Origin: Acidimicrobiales bacterium
GTDB lineage: Bacteria; Actinomycetota; Acidimicrobiia; Acidimicrobiales; Aldehydirespiratoraceae
Direction of reading: 5' to 3'
NCBI GenBank assembly: GCA_029246685.1
Contig: JAQWMR010000002.1
Span: 1-64,000 of the forward strand
DNA: 64,000 bases
Below the pieces are notes generated by a model that was not told the origin of the DNA, did no database searches, and saw only the letters and a program-made list of their open reading frames with translations. Of the stretch, positions 26,747 through 35,708 are shown piece after piece. Each line of letters starts with the position of its first letter. The stretch's first letter is position 1. A program made the position numbers and the translations under genes.

Positions 26747-27484
26747 ATGAAGGTGACGGTCCTGGGCTCATCCGGGTCCTACGCGGCACCCGGCAACCCG
26801 TGCACCGGCTTCGTGATCGAGAGCGCAGACGCCACCGTGCTCTACGACTGCGGTCCGGGAACCGTCGGTCCGCTGCAGGCCGCCATCGACATCAACGAGC
26901 TCACGGCGATCGTTCTCAGCCACTGCCATCCGGACCACTGGCTCGAGCTGCCGGTCTTGCGCAACGTCTTCACCTGGTTCTCTCCCCGTAACGGCATCCC
27001 GGTTCATGGCACGGCCCGGACCAGGGAGATGGATGCCGCGATCACGGTCGAGGCGCCGGGTGCGCCGCGGCCGTTCGAATGGAACACCATCGATTCTGCT
27101 TCCACGCTGGTCATCGGCGATCAGACGTGGACCTTCGACCGGACCGATCATCCGGTCGAGACGCTTGCTGCTCGCGTGACGGTGGGCGAGCATTCCGTCC
27201 TGTTCACCTCGGACAGCGGGCCGGGGTGGTCATTCGACGAGTTCGGTCGTGACGCCGATGTGGCGTTCTGCGACGCAAGCCATCTCGAGCACTTCGAGGG
27301 CCAGGGCATTCCTCACATGAGTGCCCGCGAAGCGGCGGAGCGAGCCGAGGCTGCGAACGTGGGGCAATTGGTGCTCACCCACCTCATTCCCGGGTCCGAC
27401 CCGGCGGCGCACCGCGAGGAGGCCGTCGCGGCGTACGGTGGCCCGGTCAACGTGGCCCTGGCGGGCTCCGTCTTCGAGTTCTAG
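26747..27484 (+). CDS. Metallo-beta-lactamase-fold phosphodiesterase (Rv1339-like)
   Basis: A 245-residue metal-dependent hydrolase. It has VTVLGSSGSYAAPG, the metal motif SHCHPDHW (about 60-67, an HxHxDH variant), SDSGPG and a late LTHLIPG. In M. tuberculosis the gene in this position, Rv1339, is an atypical class II cAMP phosphodiesterase, so cyclic-nucleotide turnover is a reasonable guess. ATG 26747 matches the family N-terminus; GTG 26708, overlapping the murI stop, would add 13 residues. Confidence 0.85.
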   Translation: MKVTVLGSSGSYAAPGNPCTGFVIESADATVLYDCGPGTVGPLQAAIDINELTAIVLSHCHPDHWLELPVLRNVFTWFSPRNGIPVHGTARTREMDAAITVEAPGAPRPFEWNTIDSASTLVIGDQTWTFDRTDHPVETLAARVTVGEHSVLFTSDSGPGWSFDEFGRDADVAFCDASHLEHFEGQGIPHMSAREAAERAEAANVGQLVLTHLIPGSDPAAHREEAVAAYGGPVNVALAGSVFEF

Positions 27485-27526
27485 ATCCTCGACCGCGCCT
27501 CACCCAAACTTCACCCGGAGCCAACC

Positions 27527-28270
27527 GTGTCCACCCGTTACGACGGTCGTCAGCCCGATGACCTCCGCCCCTTCTCGTTCGTCCGAGACTTCACCAACAT
27601 GACGATGGGTTCGGCCCTCGTCTCCTTCGGTGAGACCCGTGTGTTATGCACTGCTTCGGTGGAGGACGACGTTCCCCGCTGGATGAAGGGCCAGGGCGAG
27701 GGTTGGGTCACCGCCGAGTACTCGATGCTGCCGGGCTCGTCGCCCGAGCGGATCCGGCGTGAGCGCAACGGTGCCAAGGGCCGCACCCAGGAGATCGAGC
27801 GGCTCATCGGCCGGTCGTTGCGGGCAGTCACGGACATGAAGGCGCTGGGGGAGCACTCGATCCGTCTCGACTGCGATGTGCTCCAGGCCGATGGCGGCAC
27901 CCGCACCGCGTCGATCTGCGGCGCGTACATCGCGCTCCACGATGCGTGCGAGCGCCTGGTGATGGCCGGCTCGATCCCGGCGAACCCGCTCACCACGGAA
28001 TGCGCCGCAATCTCGGTGGGCATGGTGGACGGGCAGCCTGTCCTCGACCTGCCGTACCCGGAGGACTCCACCGCCGACGTGGACTTCAACGTGATCATGA
28101 CCGGCACAGGTCAGCTGATCGAGGTCCAGGGAACGGCCGAGGGCAACACCTTCTCTCGCTCCGAACTCGACGCCCTGCTCGACCTCGCTGAGGCCGGCAT
28201 CGCCTCCATCGCCGTCGCCCAGCGCGAGGTGCTCGCGACGGCCCCGGAGCCCCGCTCGCCTGGGCGCTGA
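27527..28270 (+). CDS. rph: Ribonuclease PH
   Basis: Phosphorolytic 3'-to-5' exoribonuclease that trims tRNA 3' ends. The 247-residue protein has [34 protein letters not shown] and [18 protein letters not shown], all family hallmarks. GTG 27527 follows CCGGAG. It precedes rdgB by 3 nt. Confidence 0.95.
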   Translation: MSTRYDGRQPDDLRPFSFVRDFTNMTMGSALVSFGETRVLCTASVEDDVPRWMKGQGEGWVTAEYSMLPGSSPERIRRERNGAKGRTQEIERLIGRSLRAVTDMKALGEHSIRLDCDVLQADGGTRTASICGAYIALHDACERLVMAGSIPANPLTTECAAISVGMVDGQPVLDLPYPEDSTADVDFNVIMTGTGQLIEVQGTAEGNTFSRSELDALLDLAEAGIASIAVAQREVLATAPEPRSPGR

Positions 28271-28273
28271 GCC

Positions 28274-28903
28274 GTGGCGGGAAACGGTGCTGCTGGGGCT
28301 GACACCGCTGGCGCGCTGCCACAGCTGGTGTGTGCGAGTGCCAACCCCGACAAGGTCGCGGAGATGGCGCTCGTGCTCGATGGGCTCGTCGACCTCCTGC
28401 CCCGTCCTGCGGGCCTCGCGGATGTGGTCGAGGACGCACCGGACCTGGAAGGCAACGCCCGTTTGAAGGCGGTCGCCGTGTGCCGCGCCGCCGGTGCGGC
28501 TGCAGTGAGCGACGACACCGGCCTCGAGGTCGATGCGCTCGATGGCGCCCCGGGCGTCTATTCGGCTCGCTACGCGGGCGAGGACGCCACGTATCAGGAC
28601 AACGTCGACAAGCTCCTGCGGGAACTCGAACGGGTCGGCGCAATGGAGCCGGCTGACCGTACGGCGAGGTTTCGCACGGTCGTGATGGTCGTGCGTCCGG
28701 ACGGCACGGAGCTTGCCGTCGAAGGCGTGGTCGAGGGCGTGATCGCAGCGGCTCCTCGAGGCGACGGCGGCTTCGGGTACGACCCGGTCTTCGTCCCGGT
28801 GGAAGCCGATGGTCGGTCGTTCGCCGAAATGGGCGACGAGAAGCATGACATCAGTCACCGAGGCCGCGGCTTTCGAGCCCTCGCCGCGGCGCTGGCCGAC
28901 TGA
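28274..28903 (+). CDS. rdgB: dITP/XTP pyrophosphatase (RdgB/HAM1)
   Basis: Removes non-canonical purine triphosphates. The 209-residue protein has the N-terminal SANPDKVAEM (variant of the T/SxNxxK motif), SDDTGLEVDALDGAPGVYSARYAG and FGYDPVF, and SHRGRGFRAL at the end. It has a ~15-residue Gly/Ala-rich N-terminal extension if the GTG at 28274 is used. It ends 2 nt before the transporter gene. Confidence 0.93.
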   Translation: MAGNGAAGADTAGALPQLVCASANPDKVAEMALVLDGLVDLLPRPAGLADVVEDAPDLEGNARLKAVAVCRAAGAAAVSDDTGLEVDALDGAPGVYSARYAGEDATYQDNVDKLLRELERVGAMEPADRTARFRTVVMVVRPDGTELAVEGVVEGVIAAAPRGDGGFGYDPVFVPVEADGRSFAEMGDEKHDISHRGRGFRALAAALAD

Positions 28904-28905
28904 CG

Positions 28906-29769
28906 ATGGAGCGTCGACGCCGCGGCTGGGTGTTCGCGGCGTTCGGCATGTTGCTCGTATCGACCGACTCCTTCTGGGTCCGCTGGAGCGAGGAGGACAG
29001 CTGGACCATCGCGTTCTGGGTCGCGATCTTCTCGTTGGTTCTCTATTCGGCGATGGGTGTGGTCACGAAAGAGCCGACGCCCGTGGCGGCGTTCCGCGCG
29101 GCGGGTTGGCCATTGCTCGCCGTGGCGATCGGGGCGACCGTCAGCCAGTTGGCGTTCATCACCGCGCTGACCCGCACGTCGGTGGCGAACGTCGTGGTGA
29201 TCGTCGCCGCTGCACCGGTTCTGGCCGCGCTCGTCGGTTGGGTCTTCCTCCGAGAGCCGACGTCGAGACGAGTGTGGGTGGCGATCGTGGTCACCGTCGT
29301 CGGTGTGCTGGTGATCGTGGTTCGGTCGCTCGGTGATCCGACCCTCGACGGCGTTCTCTTCGCCCTTCTGGCGATCCTCGCCTTCGCCACGAACATGAAC
29401 CTCTGGCGACGGTGGCCGGCGATGAGCCGCCTGGTCGGCTTGTCGACCGCGGCGGCATTCGTTGCGATCGTCTCGCTGATCGCCGGCGTCGACTTCGGCA
29501 TCGACGGCCGAGCGTTGTTCGCCTTCGTCGGGATGGGTCTGGTGTTCAACCCGATCGGTCGGCTCTTCCACACCCACGCGCCCCGCTACGTACCGGCAAG
29601 TGAGGTGGCGATGTTCACGCCCATCGAGACCGTCGCCGCTCCGATCTGGGCCTGGGTCGGATTCTCGGAGGTGCCCGAGGTCTGGACAGTGGTGGGCGGG
29701 GTCATCGTGATCTCGGGGATGCTCTATGGCACGCTGGGCCGGCCCACTCCCGACCCTGTGACCGCCTGA
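28906..29769 (+). CDS. EamA-type (DMT superfamily) transporter
   Basis: A 287-residue membrane protein with about ten hydrophobic segments arranged as two EamA repeats (for example WPLLAVAIGATVSQLAFI, VVVIVAAAPVLAALVGWVFL, PIETVAAPIWAWVGFSE). Such proteins export metabolites or amino acids; the substrate is unknown. It begins 2 nt after rdgB. Its stop codon lies in the 8-bp tandem repeat that follows. Confidence 0.82.
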   Translation: MERRRRGWVFAAFGMLLVSTDSFWVRWSEEDSWTIAFWVAIFSLVLYSAMGVVTKEPTPVAAFRAAGWPLLAVAIGATVSQLAFITALTRTSVANVVVIVAAAPVLAALVGWVFLREPTSRRVWVAIVVTVVGVLVIVVRSLGDPTLDGVLFALLAILAFATNMNLWRRWPAMSRLVGLSTAAAFVAIVSLIAGVDFGIDGRALFAFVGMGLVFNPIGRLFHTHAPRYVPASEVAMFTPIETVAAPIWAWVGFSEVPEVWTVVGGVIVISGMLYGTLGRPTPDPVTA

Positions 29770-29806
29770 CCGCGTGACCGCGTGACCGCCTGACCGCATG
29801 ACCGAC
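29759..29806. repeat. 8-bp tandem repeat TGACCGCN, six copies
   Basis: Six head-to-tail copies of TGACCGC plus one variable base span the EamA stop codon and the ATG of the next gene. Because the period (8) is not a multiple of three, the TGA in each unit gives stop codons in all three frames. Confidence 0.85.
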
Positions 29807-30403
29807 CCCCGCCTCCGCCCGTTCGACCCGGCTGACACCGACGCGTGCTACGAGATCTGCCTCCGAACCGCGAACAACGGCGAGGATGCCACCGACCTCC
29901 ACACGGACCCTCGGATCGTCGGCGAGGTGTGGGTCGCGCCGTATCTCGCCCATCATCCGGAGTGCGCATTCGTGGTCGAGGACGACCAAGGGGTTGGCGG
30001 CTACATCGTCGGCGCGCCCGACACTGCGGCCTACGACGAGTGGGCGGACCGTGTGTGGTTCCCGCCGCTGCGCGAGCGCCATCCCGCCGGATCGTTTCCG
30101 GACAGCAAGGCTGACGGCGATTGCGTGAACCTGATCCACACGCCGCCGGTGATGCCGGCCGAGGTCACCAGTGAGTATCCGGCCCACCTCCACATCGACC
30201 TTCTGCCGCGGCTCCAGGGTCGTGGCTTCGGCAAGCAGCTGATGAACGCCTTGTTCGCCGCGTGTCGAGAGGCCGGCGCCGACGCGATCCATTTGGGTTG
30301 CTCGCCTGAGAACACGAATGCGATCGCGTTCTACCAGCACCTCGGGTTCAGCGACCTCATGGCCGGCTTCCTCTGGGGTCGTTCGACGGAAGCTGTCTCG
30401 TGA
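29798..30403 (+). CDS. GNAT family N-acetyltransferase
   Basis: A 201-residue acetyl-CoA-dependent transferase. The acetyl-CoA loop is RLQGRGFGKQLMNAL (about 141-155), followed by ENTNAIAFYQHLGF, the usual GNAT end. The acceptor is unknown; the N-terminal half resembles the acetyltransferases related to the O-GlcNAcase C-terminal domain. The ATG lies inside the 8-bp repeat. Confidence 0.85.
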   Translation: MTDPRLRPFDPADTDACYEICLRTANNGEDATDLHTDPRIVGEVWVAPYLAHHPECAFVVEDDQGVGGYIVGAPDTAAYDEWADRVWFPPLRERHPAGSFPDSKADGDCVNLIHTPPVMPAEVTSEYPAHLHIDLLPRLQGRGFGKQLMNALFAACREAGADAIHLGCSPENTNAIAFYQHLGFSDLMAGFLWGRSTEAVS

Positions 30404-30413
30404 GGACCGTCTC

Positions 30414-31289
30414 GTGAGAATCGACGTGGGCGACGGGGTCCGGGTGTTCGTCGATGTCGACGGGCCCGAGTACGCCGTAGGTGTTCCGCTCATGGTCGGC
30501 CGTCCGACGGTGCTGCTTCTGCACGGCGGGCCGGGCATGGATCACAGTCCGTTCAAGAGCGAGCTCGCCGAGCTTACCGACATGGCTCAACTCGTCTACA
30601 TCGATCATCGGGGCAATGGCCGTTCCGATCGCGGCGATCCGGCCCTTCACACGCTCGACCAGTGGGGCGACGACATCAGGACGGTCTGCAACGTGCTCGG
30701 CATGGAGCGGCCGGTCGTGCTCGGGCAGTCGTTCGGCGGGATGGTGGCGCAGGCCTATCTGGCCCGCCATCCCGATCATCCGGCTGGTGTCGTGCTCTCC
30801 AGCACGTCGGCCCGCAAGAACATCCCCCGCAACCTTGCGGTCTTCGAACGTCTCGGTAGCGCGGCAGCGGTCGACGCGGCCACGGCCTTCTATGCGGACC
30901 CCGGTCCCGACACGCTGCCCGCGTTTGTCGCCGATGCGATGTCGACCTACAACCGCCACTTCTCGGACCCGGACGGGACTGATCGCACGGTGTTCCAGCT
31001 CGAGGTGCTCTACGACTTCTTCCGTGGCGAGTACCAGACCATGGACTTGCTTCCGGGTCTCGCGCGGGCGCAATCGCCAGTCCTCGTCCTCGGTGGTGAG
31101 GACGATCCGACCACGCCCATCGAGGATCAGGAGGACATCGTCGCCGCGCTCCCGGCCCACCTCGTCGAGTTTCATCGATTCGCTGACTGCGGGCACGGTG
31201 CCTACCGGGATCAACCGGCCACGGCGATGCCGATCATCCGCGATTTCATCACCCGCTGCTTCGAGGCCACTCAGGAGGCTGACTCATGA
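30414..31289 (+). CDS. Alpha/beta hydrolase, proline-iminopeptidase type
   Basis: A 291-residue hydrolase with the HGGPG oxyanion motif (about 39-43), DHRGNGRSD, the nucleophile motif GQSFGG (Ser about 106) and a late GHGAY. The HGGPG/DxRGxGxS layout is typical of proline iminopeptidases, but ester hydrolases share it. GTG 30414 was chosen as the start after the GNAT stop. Its stop overlaps (ATGA) the start of a decayed second hydrolase. Confidence 0.85.
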   Translation: MRIDVGDGVRVFVDVDGPEYAVGVPLMVGRPTVLLLHGGPGMDHSPFKSELAELTDMAQLVYIDHRGNGRSDRGDPALHTLDQWGDDIRTVCNVLGMERPVVLGQSFGGMVAQAYLARHPDHPAGVVLSSTSARKNIPRNLAVFERLGSAAAVDAATAFYADPGPDTLPAFVADAMSTYNRHFSDPDGTDRTVFQLEVLYDFFRGEYQTMDLLPGLARAQSPVLVLGGEDDPTTPIEDQEDIVAALPAHLVEFHRFADCGHGAYRDQPATAMPIIRDFITRCFEATQEADS

Positions 31290-32036
31290 CAAAGGTATCG
31301 TCCGCGGCAATCCGGAATGCGACGCGATCTGGGGCCCGCTCGTCGACGCCCTTGCCGGACACGTCGTCTCCGACACGCTGCTCCTGCCGCCACCGGGGTT
31401 CGGCGCGCCCGTGCCGGACGGCTTCGACATGACGCCGGCCTCGTACGTCGATTGGCTGACCGCGGAGCTGGAGGCGATCGACGGACCGATCGACCTCGGC
31501 GGGGATGGCCGGGGCGCCGGGCACGTGTTCGGCCTCGTGGCCGAGCGTCTGGACCTGATCCGTTCCTGGGCGGCCGACTGTGGAGCGCTCATCCACCCGG
31601 ACTACGAGTGGCACGACATGGCGCAGGCCTGGCAGACCCCTGACGTCGGCGAGCAGGTGATCGAGGCGATGACCGGCGGTGAAGTCCACGAACGGGCCGA
31701 GTAGTTCACGATGATGGGCATGACGCCGTTGATCGCTCGCGACGTCGCGGCGGCGGTCAACGCCGAGATGGGGAGTGCATTCTGACCCTGTACCGGGCCG
31801 CTGCGCAGCCGTTCATGCGGGCGCTGGGTGACCGGGTCGCCAGCGCTGATCGCCCGCCCGGGTTCATCGTGATCGCGTCCGAGGACGACTTCGTGCCGGC
31901 ACCGCTGGCGGAGGAGACGGCGGCACGGCTGGGCGTCGGTGCGGTCACCCTCGAGGGCCAGGGTCACTGGTGGATGATCAGCGAACCGGCTCTGGCGGCC
32001 GACGCACTCGTCGACTTCTGGGCCGGGCTGACTTGA
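31286..32036 (+). pseudogene. Decayed alpha/beta hydrolase
   Basis: Three consecutive open pieces in different frames add up to one hydrolase. ATG 31286 is followed within about 10 nt by a 1-nt shift into the frame encoding GNPECDAIWGPLVDAL, PPPGFGAPVPDGF and WHDMAQAWQTPDVGEQVI. A TAG interrupts at 31702-31704; the same frame then continues (MGMTPLIARDVAAAVNAEMG) to 31782, where a second 1-nt shift leads into LTLYRAAAQPFM, ASEDDFVP and GQGHWWM, ending at 32036. The nucleophile loop has also eroded (GGDGRGAG instead of a GHDWGG type). It was once coupled to the hydrolase before it. Confidence 0.85.
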
Positions 32037-32041
32037 TCTGG

Positions 32042-32125
32042 TGCGGACGGGGAGATTTGAACTCCCACACCCTTTCGGGCACCAGGACCTAAACCTGGCG
32101 TGTCTGCCAATTCCACCACGTCCGC
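32042..32125 (-). tRNA. tRNA-Leu (anticodon TAG)
   Basis: An 84-nt class II tRNA. The acceptor arm GCGGACG/CGTCCGC, the D arm, the anticodon arm CCAGG-TTTAGGT-CCTGG (anticodon TAG), a long variable arm and the T arm with TTCAAAT are all present. The CCA end is not encoded. It lies between the decayed hydrolase and clpP, on the opposite strand. Confidence 0.95.
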
Positions 32126-32215
32126 GTGGTGGGTCCAGCGTACCGAGGCTCAACCACCGGTCCCGGTTGCCGACTGGGTGACTCCGCATGCCGCCAGCCC
32201 GAGCGGATACCCCGA

Positions 32216-32228
32216 TACCCTTCGCCCT
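32216..32228 (+). promoter_or_regulatory. -10 box for leaderless clpP mRNA
   Basis: TACCCT at 32216-32221 is followed by 7 nt and the clpP ATG. Confidence 0.5.
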
Positions 32229-32828
32229 ATGACGCAGACCCCTGAGAACGCGCACCGCATGGCCGCGATGGTGGCCAACCCGCAGGCCGACATCTTCCAC
32301 CGCCTGCTCCAGGACCGCATCGTGGTCCTCGGCACCGATGTCAACGACGAGATCGCCAACTACATCACGGCGCAGCTCCTCTACCTCGAGGGCCAGGACA
32401 ACGAGAAGCCGATCTGGCTCTACATCAACAGCCCCGGTGGCTCCGTCACCAGTGGCATGGCGATCTACGACACGATGCAGTTCGTGGAGCCTGAGGTGGG
32501 CACCATCTGCATGGGTCTCGGCGCCTCGATGGGTCAGTTCCTGCTCTGCGCCGGTGCCCCCGGCAAGCGCTACGCGCTGCCCCACGCGCGCATCATGATG
32601 CACCAGCCGCTCGGCGGCGTTCAGGGCCAGGCCACCGACATCGCCATCCAGGCCGAGCAGATGGCGTACACGAAGCGCCTCCTGCAGGAGCGCATCGCGC
32701 AGCACACGGGTCAGACCTACGAGCAGATCGAGGCCGACTCCGATCGTGACCGCTGGTTCACCGCCGAAGAGGCCAAGGACTACGGCATCATCGACCACGT
32801 CATCGTCAAACGTGGCGAGATGATCTGA
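32229..32828 (+). CDS. clpP: ATP-dependent Clp protease proteolytic subunit
   Basis: Serine protease core that degrades proteins fed by ClpX or ClpC. The 199-residue protein has the catalytic Ser in GLGASMGQF (about 97), the catalytic His in ARIMMHQP (about 122) and an Asp in DRDRWF, with YINSPGGSV. Only one clpP gene is present here and no clpX or tig is next to it, so a second copy elsewhere is likely, as in most actinobacteria. ATG 32229 gives the family N-terminus. Confidence 0.94.
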   Translation: MTQTPENAHRMAAMVANPQADIFHRLLQDRIVVLGTDVNDEIANYITAQLLYLEGQDNEKPIWLYINSPGGSVTSGMAIYDTMQFVEPEVGTICMGLGASMGQFLLCAGAPGKRYALPHARIMMHQPLGGVQGQATDIAIQAEQMAYTKRLLQERIAQHTGQTYEQIEADSDRDRWFTAEEAKDYGIIDHVIVKRGEMI

Positions 32829-32831
32829 CCG

Positions 32832-33143
32832 TCAGCTGATGCGTGGCTCCACGAGGCCGTGGAGCACGCAGAGCTTGAACGTGCAAGGGACGTAATCGAG
32901 GAATGCGGCGCGCGCAACCTCGTCGTCGCGCAGCGCGAGCAGCGTGTCGATGATGATCTGCTCGTCGCCGGCTTCGCCCACGGGGAGTTGCCACCGCTCC
33001 CGGTCCGGCTCTTCGCCGCGTAGGTGTTCGGCGAAGGCCAGCACGTCGCGTGCGATGTCGCAGATGTGCTCCCAGTCGTAGGTGAGCGGCGTCGAGGCGT
33101 AGAAGCCGAGTTCGGGATCGACGCCGAACAGGCCGACGGCCAC
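32832..33143 (-). CDS. Hypothetical protein, start uncertain
   Basis: A 103-residue soluble protein of unknown function from GTG 33143 (GFYASTPLTYDWEHICDI, then DEQIIIDTLLALRDDEVARA). The same frame stays open and protein-like for a further 38 codons upstream (for example WPRTTWFVSHLATDRSPVAV) up to the stop of the lipoprotein gene at 33258, but it has no ATG, GTG or TTG there. Either GTG 33143 is the start, or a rare start such as ATT 33254 or CTG 33251 is used. It converges on clpP with a 3-nt gap. Confidence 0.6.
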   Translation of the reverse strand: MAVGLFGVDPELGFYASTPLTYDWEHICDIARDVLAFAEHLRGEEPDRERWQLPVGEAGDEQIIIDTLLALRDDEVARAAFLDYVPCTFKLCVLHGLVEPRIS

Positions 33144-33257
33144 GGGCGATCTGTCGGTAGCGAGGTGCGAGACGAACCATGTCGTTCGGGGCCAGCTTCC
33201 CGGGAGCGCTGCTCTGAGGTTGGTCGCCGGGTCGTGCTCGGGCGAGCTCAGAATCGA

Positions 33258-34115
33258 TCAGTCGTCGACCTCGAGGCGCGGTGAGCCGTAGCCATCCGTC
33301 ACCTCGCCCCACGCGAACGCCATGTCCGGGCCGCTGAAACCAGGCTGAGCGATGACGCCGGGGTTCGGCGCGGCGCAGCGACTGAAACTGAACTCGTTGC
33401 CACCGAGGCCCATCGACCGAAGTCGCGTCTCCCGGTCGCCGGCAATGCGACGAAGTCCGTCGACGAAGCCACCTTTATCCCGAGCGTCGCCGAGACCGGC
33501 TTCGCGTAGCGCACCTGTGAGTCCGTAGATGATGTGGCACCTGGTGAGTGAGATCAGTTCGTCGCCCACGACTGTCCAGCCTGAGAACATCGCGCCGAGC
33601 TGCTCGGTCGCCGTCGAGTCAACCGCGAGCTCGTCATCTGCGGCGAACGGAATCGCCACGAACTCGACGTCCCAGCAAGCGTCCAGCCACCTGAGCGTGC
33701 GGGCGATTTCCGCTTGCGTGGTGACGAGATGACTCGGCGTGAAGTCGGCCGAAGGGTGCAGGGTCACCGCGGCCGTGTCGACGACGATCCTGTCGACTTC
33801 CACGCCGTCGATGAGCGTCGGAACGTCGTAGCTGATCATCCAGTTCTCGCCGAAGATCGTGGCCGGCTCTGTGTCCCCGCTCTCCGGGTCGGTCGGGCCC
33901 GTATCGACGACGTCGAAGCAGTCAGCGGGATCCTGCCCCAGCGGATCGAAGGGGACCTGTTCGTGCCACGGAGTTGCCAGCGGCGCCGCCCAGGGGACCG
34001 TGGAGGTCGTCGTCGTGGTTGTGGTGTCGGTTGGCGTGGCGACGTCCGGCGTGGGCTCGTCGGAGCACGACGTGGACAGGAGCGCCAATGCCGCGAGTCC
34101 TGCCATCCACCGCAT
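33258..34115 (-). CDS. Secreted lipoprotein of unknown function
   Basis: A 285-residue protein with a lipoprotein signal (WMAGLAALALLSTSC, lipobox Cys about residue 17) and a Thr-rich linker (TDTTTTTTTSTVP), so it is expected to be anchored on the outer face of the membrane. The mature part has several Cys and no motif I recognise. ATG 34115 lies 6 nt after a TACCGT box. Confidence 0.75.
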   Translation of the reverse strand: MRWMAGLAALALLSTSCSDEPTPDVATPTDTTTTTTTSTVPWAAPLATPWHEQVPFDPLGQDPADCFDVVDTGPTDPESGDTEPATIFGENWMISYDVPTLIDGVEVDRIVVDTAAVTLHPSADFTPSHLVTTQAEIARTLRWLDACWDVEFVAIPFAADDELAVDSTATEQLGAMFSGWTVVGDELISLTRCHIIYGLTGALREAGLGDARDKGGFVDGLRRIAGDRETRLRSMGLGGNEFSFSRCAAPNPGVIAQPGFSGPDMAFAWGEVTDGYGSPRLEVDD

Positions 34116-34127
34116 CGCGCGACGGTA
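34116..34127 (-). promoter_or_regulatory. -10 box for leaderless lipoprotein mRNA
   Basis: On the minus strand TACCGT (34127-34122) is followed by 6 nt and ATG 34115. It lies in the 18-nt gap after the MOSC gene. Confidence 0.45.
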
Positions 34128-34133
34128 GTCGGG

Positions 34134-34973
34134 TCAGGTGAAGGTGAGGGCGTCGCCCACAGCGACCGGGCCCGGGTCCACGACCACGGCGTAGATGCCG
34201 AGCGACGGGAAGTCGCCGAAGCCTCCGAAGGGGCGCTTGTTCTGCGCGGCGATGGTCTGCAGCACGTTCTTGTCGCGGGGGAGACCGGCCTGGGCGCGGG
34301 TGGTCATCACGCAGCGCGGCGCCGTGGAACCGAACTGGATGGTGGCGCCGCCGATCGTGGCGGTGCGATCCTCCCAGTCGTTCTCGATGAGCCCTTCGGC
34401 GTCGGCGGTGTCGATCAGGATGCTCGGCCGGAACCGGTCCGAGTTGATGACGCTGTCGCCGGCCCGTTCCTGGATGTGGGCAATGCTCGCCGTGGTGAGG
34501 ATGTGGAGCGGCTCGAGGTCTGCGAAGCTACCCCGTTCGGCGAGCGCAGACGGCAGGTCGATCTCGATGCCCGAGAGGGCGAAGCCTTCGCCGATGTCGG
34601 GCCACTCGGAGGCGTAGTTGAGCGCCTCCGCGCCCGCGGTGACGAGCTCCACGTCCATGTCGAGCGCAGCAGAAGCCGCGGCGCTGATTGCTGCACCGTC
34701 GGTGGTGGAGAACGACTTGCCGTCGATCGTGACCGTGACCGCCGGCATGGGTTGGCCCGCTGTGGGCGTCCGGTCGAACTCGGCGGCGAAGCTGAGGAGC
34801 GTCTCGCCGAGGCGGGGCGCCTTGGCGCTCAGAACCCGGTCCGTGCCGACTTCGCGCAGACCGAGGAAGCGATCGCCGATGATGCCGTCGGGCCCGAGAT
34901 CGACTTGGTCGACGAGCGATGTCTGGAACGACTTGATCGGGTAGCGGCGCAGCTCCGAGACGGTTCCGCTCAT
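34134..34973 (-). CDS. MOSC domain protein with N-terminal beta-barrel
   Basis: A 279-residue protein of the MOSC family, which handles sulfur for molybdenum-cofactor enzymes or acts as a molybdoenzyme itself. It has the MOSC N-terminal barrel (VSELRRYPIKSFQ) and a C-terminal MOSC domain with the conserved Cys in APRCVMTTR (about 217). Its ATG overlaps the rpe stop (ATGA). The partner enzyme is not obvious here. Confidence 0.85.
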   Translation of the reverse strand: MSGTVSELRRYPIKSFQTSLVDQVDLGPDGIIGDRFLGLREVGTDRVLSAKAPRLGETLLSFAAEFDRTPTAGQPMPAVTVTIDGKSFSTTDGAAISAAASAALDMDVELVTAGAEALNYASEWPDIGEGFALSGIEIDLPSALAERGSFADLEPLHILTTASIAHIQERAGDSVINSDRFRPSILIDTADAEGLIENDWEDRTATIGGATIQFGSTAPRCVMTTRAQAGLPRDKNVLQTIAAQNKRPFGGFGDFPSLGIYAVVVDPGPVAVGDALTFT

Positions 34974-35638
34974 CGGGCTGCTTCGGCGATGGACTTCAGT
35001 TCGGCGACTCCTTCGGCCTTGTCGTCGTAGCGGAACAGCGCCGAGCCGGAGACGAACACGTTCGCGCCCGCGGCGGCGCACTCACCGATCGTCTCGGCAC
35101 TGATGCCCCCATCGATCTCGATGTCGATCTCGTTTCCGCTGGCATCGACCATCGCCTTGAGGTCAGCGATCTTGTCGAGCAGCGGGATGTACTTCTGACC
35201 CCCGAAGCCGGGGTTCACGGTCATGACGAGGATGTGGTCGGTGACGTCGAGTACATGCGCCACGACGTTCGCCGGTGTGTGCGGGTTGAGAACCACGCCG
35301 CTGCGGCCCCCAAGCTTGCGGATGTTGTCGAGTGACCGGTGGAGATGTGTGCATGCCTCGGCGTGGACCATGACCGTGGAGCAGCCGGCCTCGATGTAGA
35401 GCGGCGCGATCTCATCGGGCTTCATCACCATCAGGTGCGCCTCGAAATGGATCGTGAGGTGGGAGCGAATGCTCGCGACCACATCGGGGCCGACGGTGAT
35501 GTTGGGCACGAAAACGCCGTCCATCACGTCCCAGTGGATTCGGTCGGCGCCCGCCTTCTCCAAGTCGACGCATTCCTCGCCGAGGCGGGCGAAGTCGGCG
35601 GGGAGAATGGACGGGGCGATCTCGATGGCGCGGCTCAC
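34970..35638 (-). CDS. rpe: Ribulose-phosphate 3-epimerase
   Basis: Interconverts ribulose 5-phosphate and xylulose 5-phosphate in the pentose phosphate pathway. The 222-residue TIM barrel has IAPSILPADFA, the metal ligands in HWDVMDGVFVPN and FEAHLMV, and MTVNPGFGGQ and EIDGGIS. GTG 35638 lies 6 nt after TAGGGT. It is coupled to the MOSC gene downstream. Confidence 0.95.
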   Translation of the reverse strand: MSRAIEIAPSILPADFARLGEECVDLEKAGADRIHWDVMDGVFVPNITVGPDVVASIRSHLTIHFEAHLMVMKPDEIAPLYIEAGCSTVMVHAEACTHLHRSLDNIRKLGGRSGVVLNPHTPANVVAHVLDVTDHILVMTVNPGFGGQKYIPLLDKIADLKAMVDASGNEIDIEIDGGISAETIGECAAAGANVFVSGSALFRYDDKAEGVAELKSIAEAAR

Positions 35639-35708
35639 CGCGCGACCCTACCCGCGCCGCTACGGGCGACAGGGCGATTCTCGGTGGGGCGCCGATACCG
35701 TTCCGTGT
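35639..35708. promoter_or_regulatory. Divergent leaderless promoters, rpe / RNA methyltransferase
   Basis: Minus-strand TAGGGT (35650-35645) sits 6 nt before the rpe GTG; plus-strand TACCGT (35696-35701) sits 7 nt before GTG 35709. Confidence 0.5.
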
